Positions 48,633 through 52,679 of a stretch of DNA of 52,679 nt are shown here, one piece after another. Below the pieces are notes generated by a model. The model searched no databases, was not told the origin of the DNA, and saw only the letters and a program-made list of their open reading frames with translations. Origin of the DNA: Pseudomonadota bacterium (GTDB lineage Bacteria; Pseudomonadota; Alphaproteobacteria; Acetobacterales; Acetobacteraceae). Numbering within the stretch: the stretch's first letter is position 1; each line of letters begins with the position of its first letter. A program made the position numbers and the translations under genes. The DNA lies in NCBI GenBank assembly GCA_021798575.1, contig JAJZGI010000010.1, forward strand, positions 1 through 52,679, in the 5' to 3' direction.

Positions 48633-49539
48633 GCTGCGCGCCGCCGCCACCCGGCCGCAGCCCGCGCGGCCCGGTCGGCCGGACTGGGCACAGGACGGCC
48701 GGGACTGGCCAAACCGTGATCGCAGCTATTTCTGCGTTGCCTCCGGCATCCGCTGGCACGTCCAGGTCGCGGGCCAGGGGCCGGTGCTGCTCCTGCTGCA
48801 CGGCACCGGTGCCGCCACCCATAGCTGGCGGGACATGCTGCTGCCGCTCTCGCGCCACTACACGGTCATCGCGCCGGATCTCCCCGGCCACGGCTTCACC
48901 GAGCAACCCGCCCGTGCGTCCATGGGTCTCCCGGGCATGGCCGCGGCCGTGGCCGCACTCCTGGCGCGCCTCGGTCTGATGGCGGACCACGCCGTCGGCC
49001 ACTCCGCCGGCGCCGCCGTGCTGGCGCAGATGTGCCTGGACGACAAAGCCGCGCCAAAAACCCTGGTGAGCCTGAACGGCGCGCTGCTGCCGCTCGCCTT
49101 CCACGGCGTCACCGGCCCGCTCATGCAGCCCATCGCCCGCCTCTTCGCCAGCAACCCGCTGGTGCCCATGCTCTTCGCCTGGCAGGCCGCCGATGGCGCG
49201 GTCGTCCGCAAGCTCCTGCGCGGCACCGGCTCGAACATCGACGCTTCGGGCGAGAAATTCTACGCGATCCTGGCGCGGCGCAGCGGCCATGCGGGCGCCG
49301 CGCTCGCCATGATGGCGAACTGGGACCTCGCCACCTTCGCCCGCCGCCTGGCGGGATTAAAAACCGAGCTGCTGCTCGTGGTGGGCGAGCAGGACCGCTC
49401 GATCCCCCCGGCGGAGGCGCTGCGCATCCAGCGCCTGCTGCCCGAGGCGCAGATCATCCGCCTGCCCGGCCTGGGCCATCTGGCGCATGAGGAAAACCCG
49501 GAGCTGGCCGTCCGCCTCATCGAGGATTTCTGCCAGTGA
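48613..49539 (+). CDS. bchO: BchO, alpha/beta hydrolase of the Mg chelatase operon
   Basis: 308 residues from MAVLPAELRA at 48613, overlapping bchD by 20 bases. Alpha/beta-hydrolase features are LLLLHGTGAATHSWRD (oxyanion), GHSAGAAV (nucleophile Ser), VVGEQDRSIPP (Asp) and GLGHLAHEE (His). BchO is conserved behind bchID; its substrate is not firmly known, possibly protection of or proofreading at the chelatase step. Confidence 0.93.
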   Translation: MAVLPAELRAAATRPQPARPGRPDWAQDGRDWPNRDRSYFCVASGIRWHVQVAGQGPVLLLLHGTGAATHSWRDMLLPLSRHYTVIAPDLPGHGFTEQPARASMGLPGMAAAVAALLARLGLMADHAVGHSAGAAVLAQMCLDDKAAPKTLVSLNGALLPLAFHGVTGPLMQPIARLFASNPLVPMLFAWQAADGAVVRKLLRGTGSNIDASGEKFYAILARRSGHAGAALAMMANWDLATFARRLAGLKTELLLVVGEQDRSIPPAEALRIQRLLPEAQIIRLPGLGHLAHEENPELAVRLIEDFCQ

Positions 49540-51074
49540 ACATGATGCCGCTCGCGCCGCCCCCGCTCGGCCAAACCCAACCCGACACTCGCCCCCACGC
49601 GGTCGTCATCGGCAGCGGCCTGGGCGGGCTGGCAGCCGCCATCCGCCTGGGTGCGCGCGGCTACCGGGTCACGGTGCTGGAGCATCTGGCCACGCCCGGC
49701 GGCCGCGCGCGTGTGTTCCGCCAGGACGGCTTCATTTTCGACGCCGGGCCGACGATCATCACCGCGCCCTTCCTGCTGGAGGATCTCTGGGCGTTGGCGG
49801 GGCGCCGCCTGGCCGATGACATCACCCTGCATTCCATCTCACCCTTCTATAAAATCCATTTCGAGGACGGCGCGGTCTTTGAGTGCTCCGCCGATCCCGA
49901 AGCGATGCGGGATGAGGTCCGCAAACTCGCCCCCAATGAGCTTCCCGGCTACGAGAAGTTTGTCGCTTTGAGCGAGGAAATCTACAAGATCGGCTTCGAG
50001 CGTCTGGCCCACCGCCCGTTCGGCTCTTGGGTGGATATGCTGCGCATCCTCCCCCATCTGGCGCGCCTCAAAGGCTACCGCAGCGTGCTCGGTCTCGTGG
50101 GCCGCCATGTGCGGGATCCTCGCCTGCGCACAGCGCTCAGTTTCCACCCGCTGCTGGTCGGCGGGGACCCACGCCACACCAGCGCCATCTACTGCCTCAT
50201 CTTGCACCTTGAGCGTAAATTCGGCGTGCATTTCCCTGAAGGCGGCACCGGCGCGCTGGTGCGCGGCATGGTCTCCCTCATCGAGGGCCAGGGCAACGCC
50301 CTGCGCACAGGCGCCCGGGTCGAAAAAATCCTGGTCGAGGACAACACCGCGCGTGGCGTGCAGCTCGCCTCGGGTGAGCGCATCGCGGCGGACATCGTGG
50401 TCTCCAACGCCTGCGCCGCCACCACCTACAGCCAGCTGCTGGCCGGGCAAAAACGCCGCCGCTGGCACGATGCCAAACTCGCCCGCGCCAAATTTTCGAT
50501 GGGCCTGTTCGTCTGGTATTTCGGCACCTCTCGGCGCTTCGAGAACGTCCCGCACCACTCCATGCTGCTCGGCCCGCGTTATGAGGCTCTGCTGGAGGAC
50601 ATCTTCGGGCAAAAAATCCTGGCCGCAGACTTCAGCCTCTATCTCCACCGCCCCACCGCGAGCGATCCCAGCCTGGCCCCGCCCGGCTGCGATGCCTTCT
50701 ACGTGCTCTCCCCGGTGCCCAACCTGCAGGGCGCGGTGGATTGGGCGCAGGCAGCCGAGCCCTACCGGGCCGCGATCCAGGCGCGCCTGGCCGAGCGTAT
50801 CCTGCCCGGCTTAGGTGAGGTCATCATCACCTCGAAAATCCTCACCCCGGAGGATTTCCAGGCGGACTATCTCTCCACCCATGGTGCGGGCTTCGGCCTG
50901 GCGCCCCGCCTGCTGCAAAGCGCCTGGTTCCGCCCGCACAACCGCAGCGAGGAGCTGCGCAACCTGTTTCTTGTCGGCGCCGGCACGCACCCCGGCGCTG
51001 GCGTGCCCGGCGTCCTGTCCTCCGCCCGAATCCTGGATGAGGTGGTGCCCGATGCCGCACAATTATACCGCTGA
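49536..51074 (+). CDS. crtI: Phytoene desaturase
   Basis: 512 residues from a GTG at 49536 overlapping bchO (GTGA). FAD-binding VVIGSGLGGLAAAIRLGARG, the substrate block GFIFDAGPTIITAPFLLEDL, and C-terminal NLFLVGAGTHPGAGVPGVLSSARI are the bacterial CrtI signature. It converts phytoene to neurosporene or lycopene. It is co-translated with crtB; later spirilloxanthin-type genes (crtC, D, F) are not in the window. Confidence 0.96.
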   Translation: MNMMPLAPPPLGQTQPDTRPHAVVIGSGLGGLAAAIRLGARGYRVTVLEHLATPGGRARVFRQDGFIFDAGPTIITAPFLLEDLWALAGRRLADDITLHSISPFYKIHFEDGAVFECSADPEAMRDEVRKLAPNELPGYEKFVALSEEIYKIGFERLAHRPFGSWVDMLRILPHLARLKGYRSVLGLVGRHVRDPRLRTALSFHPLLVGGDPRHTSAIYCLILHLERKFGVHFPEGGTGALVRGMVSLIEGQGNALRTGARVEKILVEDNTARGVQLASGERIAADIVVSNACAATTYSQLLAGQKRRRWHDAKLARAKFSMGLFVWYFGTSRRFENVPHHSMLLGPRYEALLEDIFGQKILAADFSLYLHRPTASDPSLAPPGCDAFYVLSPVPNLQGAVDWAQAAEPYRAAIQARLAERILPGLGEVIITSKILTPEDFQADYLSTHGAGFGLAPRLLQSAWFRPHNRSEELRNLFLVGAGTHPGAGVPGVLSSARILDEVVPDAAQLYR

Positions 51075-52086
51075 TCATGCCGATATCGCCGCCTGCCGCG
51101 CCCTGCTGCGCCATGGCTCGCGCAGCTTCCACGCCGCCTCGCTGCTGCTGCCGGCCCGCATCCGCAATCCGGCAACCGCGCTCTATGCCTTCTGCCGCGA
51201 GGCCGACGACGCGATCGACCTGGGCGGGGACGCCACCAAAGCGCTGGCCGCATTAAAACTCCGTCTGGCGCGCGCCTGCGCGGGCGTGCCCGAGCCCAGC
51301 CCGGTCGATCGCGCCTTCGCCGCCGTGCTGGCGGAGTTCGATATCCCCCACGCCCTGCCGGCCGCCCTGCTGGAGGGTCTGAGCTGGGACGCACAGGCCC
51401 GCCGCTACCCCACGCTGGAATCCCTGCTGGACTATGCCGCGCGCGTCGCGGGCGCGGTGGGGGTGATGATGGCGCTGCTCATGGGCGTGCGGGACCCCGC
51501 CAGCCTGGCGCGCGCCGCCGATCTCGGGGTCGCGATGCAGCTCACCAACATCGCGCGCGATGTGGGTGAGGACGCCGCCGCCGGGCGGCTGTTCCTGCCT
51601 CTGTCCTGGCTGGCGCAGGAGGGCATCGACCCCGAGCGGTTTCTGGCCGCACCGGAGATGACCCCGTCGCTGGGCCGCATCGTCCGGCGGCTCCTGGAAG
51701 AGGCGGATACGCTGTATATTGGCGCGAATGCGGGCATCGCGCGCCTGCCGCCGGATTGCCGCGCGGGCATCGCCATCGCGCGTCGCCTCTATGCCGCCAT
51801 CGGGCAGAAAGTCGCGGCGGCGGGCTATGATTCCATCAACCGCCGCGCGCGGGTCCGCGGATATCATAAGCTCATCCTGGCGCTGGGCGCATTGCCCGGG
51901 CTGCTGGCGGGCGCGCTGGCGCCACGGCGGGCGGATCGCCCGGCGCTACCCGCGAACCTGTTCCTCATCGATGCGGTAGGGCCGGGGCCAGCGCCGGAAC
52001 CAGCAACAGGCCGCGCGGTCAAACTGCTGATATTGTTCGAGCGTCTTGAGCGCATCCAGCGCGAGGCCGCCGGACGAATGGCATGA
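51052..52086 (+). CDS. crtB: Phytoene synthase
   Basis: 344 residues from MPHNYTADHADIAA at 51052, overlapping crtI by 23 bases. The two Asp-rich sites are FCREADDAIDLGGD and NIARDVGEDAAAGRLFLP. It joins two geranylgeranyl diphosphates. The Cys-Arg-Glu helix start ALYAFCREADDAID is typical. The C-terminus overlaps a small downstream gene by 4 bases. Confidence 0.96.
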   Translation: MPHNYTADHADIAACRALLRHGSRSFHAASLLLPARIRNPATALYAFCREADDAIDLGGDATKALAALKLRLARACAGVPEPSPVDRAFAAVLAEFDIPHALPAALLEGLSWDAQARRYPTLESLLDYAARVAGAVGVMMALLMGVRDPASLARAADLGVAMQLTNIARDVGEDAAAGRLFLPLSWLAQEGIDPERFLAAPEMTPSLGRIVRRLLEEADTLYIGANAGIARLPPDCRAGIAIARRLYAAIGQKVAAAGYDSINRRARVRGYHKLILALGALPGLLAGALAPRRADRPALPANLFLIDAVGPGPAPEPATGRAVKLLILFERLERIQREAAGRMA

Positions 52087-52256
52087 CCCGCCATTGGGGC
52101 GTCCTGCTGGACTGGACGGTGGTGGATTTCATCGTCCTGGGCATCGCGATCCAGCAATATGTCTCGATCTCGCGGGATCTGCGGCGCACCCGCGCGCTCC
52201 TGCGCGAAACCCAAGCCGCCCCACCCGAGCCCGAGGCGGACGCGCCGCGCGAGTGA
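52083..52256 (+). CDS. Small membrane protein coupled to crtB
   Basis: 57 residues, starting at an ATG that overlaps the crtB stop as ATGA. It begins MTRHWGVLLDWTVVDFIVLG. One hydrophobic helix (about 11-28) is followed by a basic helix (SRDLRRTRALLRE) and an acidic, Pro-rich tail (PPEPEADAPRE). No family is recognised. The exact coupling and codon pattern argue that it is a real gene at the end of the carotenoid/BChl operon. Confidence 0.7.
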   Translation: MTRHWGVLLDWTVVDFIVLGIAIQQYVSISRDLRRTRALLRETQAAPPEPEADAPRE

Positions 52257-52294
52257 GCGCGATATCAAACGATATGTTTGCATAACCCGCCATA

Positions 52295-52555
52295 TCATCG
52301 CGAACGCCATGCGCAGCATGCCCGCCACCAAATGCGCCCCGATACCATTGTCACCACAAGCGGCGTCAGCAGCAAACCAGTCCGCATCACCACCACCGGG
52401 CAGAGCGCCGGCCAAAGCCATGCGAGCGCATCGAGTGGGTCGATCCGCCAGCCGCGCGCTTCCGCCAGCATTGTCAGCGCTAAACTGTAGGCCACCATGT
52501 CATACGTAAATCCATATGGCGTCGCCAACAGCGAGAGGCACACGGTCAAAGCCAT
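52295..52555 (-). pseudogene. Truncated C-terminus of a membrane glycosyltransferase (GT87/DUF2029-like)
   Basis: 86 readable residues. LSLLATPYGFTYDMVAYSLAL followed by hydrophobic helices resembles the C-terminal end of GT87-type mannosyltransferases. The N-terminal majority is missing because the upstream side is occupied by the IS5-type transposase end. The last residues come from a REP-like repeat (52297-52321). Family assignment is by pattern and moderate. Confidence 0.5.
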
Positions 52556-52679
52556 TAGGTCACCGACTCATAAAATCGCATCCAAATTCGTGCTGAAGCG
52601 AGCTTAACGAGGGCGAGATAGTTGGCGTCGTGTTTTTCGTATCGGGTGGCGACCGCCCGAAAATGCTTGAGTTTGTTGA
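52555..52679 (-). mobile_element. 3' end of an IS5-type transposase gene (partial)
   Basis: Read leftward from the window edge, the frame gives KLKHFRAVATRYEKHDANYL, then LVKLASARIWMRFYESVT and a TAA (52557-52555). This is the typical C-terminus of IS5-family (IS427-like) DDE transposases. The rest of the element lies beyond the window. Its end interrupts the glycosyltransferase remnant. The exact terminal inverted repeat cannot be placed from one end. Confidence 0.85.

Overview
The window comes from a GC-rich alphaproteobacterium, very probably an acidophilic aerobic phototroph of the Acetobacteraceae and most like Acidiphilium. This rests on the mix of genes: a complete oxygen-tolerant bacteriochlorophyll (BChl) branch with the aerobic cyclase AcsF, a HiPIP-type electron carrier, the PuhABC/LhaA assembly set and PpsR/AerR regulators. 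These sit inside ordinary chromosomal genes such as sdhCDAB, ahpCD, lgt, ispD, ndk and rpmB. No rRNA, tRNA or CRISPR was seen.

Layout. (1) 1-340: tandem 45-bp repeats and an interspersed palindromic repeat. (2) 341-22901: mostly housekeeping genes in short runs: a lipoprotein/PgeF/methyltransferase/lgt/hldD run, ispD with an enoyl-CoA hydratase, a His-rich DmeF-like metal exporter, a CtrA-like regulator whose phosphoacceptor Asp is Arg, ndk, an ABC-F protein, rpmB, arfB, an aldehyde dehydrogenase/aminotransferase pair, ahpCD, sdhCDAB (interrupted by an AT-rich foreign-looking gene and two long palindromes) and gshB. (3) 22898-52256: the photosynthesis gene cluster. bchH (-) and bchP (+) diverge from one palindromic operator. 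A leftward superoperon runs bchF-bchN-bchB-bchL-bchM-lhaA-puhA-puhB-puhC-orf94-acsF-puhE::cobW-hemA-hemC-HiPIP. A rightward one runs aerR-ppsR-bchG-tspO-bchI-bchD-bchO-crtI-crtB-orf57. The two superoperons diverge from a region with two consensus PpsR/CrtJ sites. (4) 52295-52679: a truncated membrane glycosyltransferase remnant joined to the 3' end of an IS5-type transposase, which marks the edge of the cluster. bchC, bchXYZ, puf and the later crt genes are not in the window and must lie elsewhere.

How the genes work together: HemA and HemC feed tetrapyrrole precursors; BchHID inserts Mg; BchM and AcsF make the fifth ring; BchLNB reduces ring D; BchF hydrates the vinyl group; BchG and BchP add and reduce the tail; CrtB and CrtI make the carotenoid backbone; LhaA and PuhA/B/C/E assemble reaction centre and LH1. 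AerR (B12-binding) and PpsR control the set through TGT-N12-ACA sites.

The most striking observation is one reading frame at 30441-32240. It joins the photosystem assembly protein PuhE to a complete CobW/COG0523 metallochaperone GTPase with a GCICC motif and a long His-rich loop. Acidiphilium is the genus known for zinc-bacteriochlorophyll, so this fusion is a strong candidate for a membrane-bound metal (zinc) delivery device for pigment or photosystem assembly. That function is inference.
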